A stretch of 61,387 nucleotides of DNA, from positions 1 through 61,387 of the forward strand of contig WYBU01000112.1 in NCBI GenBank assembly GCA_011525745.1, written 5' to 3'. The stretch is from Planctomycetaceae bacterium (GTDB lineage Bacteria; Planctomycetota; Phycisphaerae; UBA1845; UTPLA1). This document shows, piece by piece, positions 60,892 to 61,387 of this stretch; the first letter of the stretch is position 1, and each line of letters begins with the position of its first letter. The position numbers were made by a program, and so were the translations under genes. Below the pieces are notes generated by a model. The model ran no database searches and was not told the origin of the DNA. It saw only the letters and a program-made list of their open reading frames with translations.

Positions 60892-61387
60892 GTGACTCGG
60901 CGCCGGCATCGTTGTTCTTGCTCGGCGCGACCGCGCTGAAGAACTTCGGCGTGCAAGCCGATTCCACGACGCAAACCCTGCGGCCCATCGCCGCGGTGAT
61001 CGGAAGGGCGCCAGCAGGACGGATTGGCGCCGTAGGCGACAAAAGGAGATGAAATATCAGCTTCGCGGAGCACGCCGCCCACTGTCTTGAGCCTACGGCG
61101 TGTGGCACATGGCTCATGGTCCGCATAGAGTTTGAGAACATATTGACAAAAGGGCCATTTCGACCGCGTTTTCAGGACTGAGAACGCGGGTGGAAACGGC
61201 AAATCGACAATAAATTCCCAAGCTCATGGGGGACCCTACCAGCGGCTCCCGCACGGGCTACAAGCCAATTCTGTCCGGGAGGTGGCGTGGCGTGTACCGA
61301 ACGTAAACTGTAAGCCGGCGGTTTCGCGTGGGGGCGGCGTGGGGGTGATGGAGGTGCGCGGTGTGCGGGGCAATTGCGGCGCATGCC

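Larger units (their letters stand above)
60762..61387. other. Intergenic end of the window, repeat-rich
   Basis: No supported gene in 626 bases. A 29-base direct repeat (60802-60830 and 60863-60891, two mismatches) flanks a GTGGCAC hairpin, and a decayed copy of the hairpin starts at 61101. A 70-codon minus-strand frame at the very end lacks a recognisable product. Confidence 0.45.

Noticed and set aside
61172..61384. A 70-codon minus-strand frame at the window end
   Set aside because: Low-complexity Pro/Arg/His content, no ribosome binding site and no recognisable product; it cannot be judged at a sequence edge.

Overview
The window is about 61 kb of GC-rich bacterial chromosome, most likely from a planctomycete (Planctomycetota, perhaps Phycisphaerae-like). 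The pointers are secreted proteins with DCNxNGxPDxC calcium-binding repeats and dockerin-like ends, a giant protease with thrombospondin type 3 repeats, a membrane protein with the CxxCGYDL...CPEC zinc ribbon seen again and again in that phylum, and high coding density with weak ribosome binding sites. No rRNA, tRNA, CRISPR array or complete insertion sequence was found.

Layout. 1-7.5 kb: a C-terminal protein fragment, a DUF362 protein, a polytopic glycosyltransferase-39-like protein, and a secreted repeat protein behind a long structured leader. 8-17.5 kb: housekeeping and envelope genes (RodA-type SEDS protein, a membrane protein, MqnA of the futalosine menaquinone route, a coiled-coil lipoprotein, an orphan topoisomerase VI A subunit, a BamD-like protein, TruA, a GT4 glycosyltransferase). 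17.5-24 kb: L-lysine 6-transaminase, a BtpA-family protein, a degenerate staphylococcal-nuclease-like secreted protein and a large lipoprotein.

23.9-42.8 kb is one long minus-strand block: thiL-tsaE, then a merged S10-spc-alpha ribosomal cluster (rpsJ to rplQ, with secY, adk, map and rpoA) and a trailing HIT-family gene. rpmD and infA are missing from their usual places. Several genes overlap by 4 bases, which suggests translational coupling. A sigma70-like promoter precedes rpsJ.

43-61 kb is accessory and surface-related: an ABC-2 permease without its ATPase, a secreted agmatine/peptidylarginine-deiminase-like enzyme with a dockerin-like tail, a polysaccharide deacetylase plus methyltransferase pair, the 2257-residue M6-type metalloprotease, a fused formimidoyltransferase-cyclodeaminase, a nucleotidyltransferase plus small-protein pair that resembles a toxin-antitoxin operon, and a zinc-ribbon membrane protein.

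The least expected signal is non-coding. A 72-73 bp element occurs four times (19751, 20874, 22115, 58044), has long inverted arms and shows paired changes between copies. A second family of short hairpins opening with GTGGCAC lies in gaps between genes, including two gaps inside the ribosomal protein operon. Together they look like a dispersed, REP-like structured repeat system. The leader of the secreted repeat protein and a possible small RNA near 48.4 kb are further RNA-level candidates.
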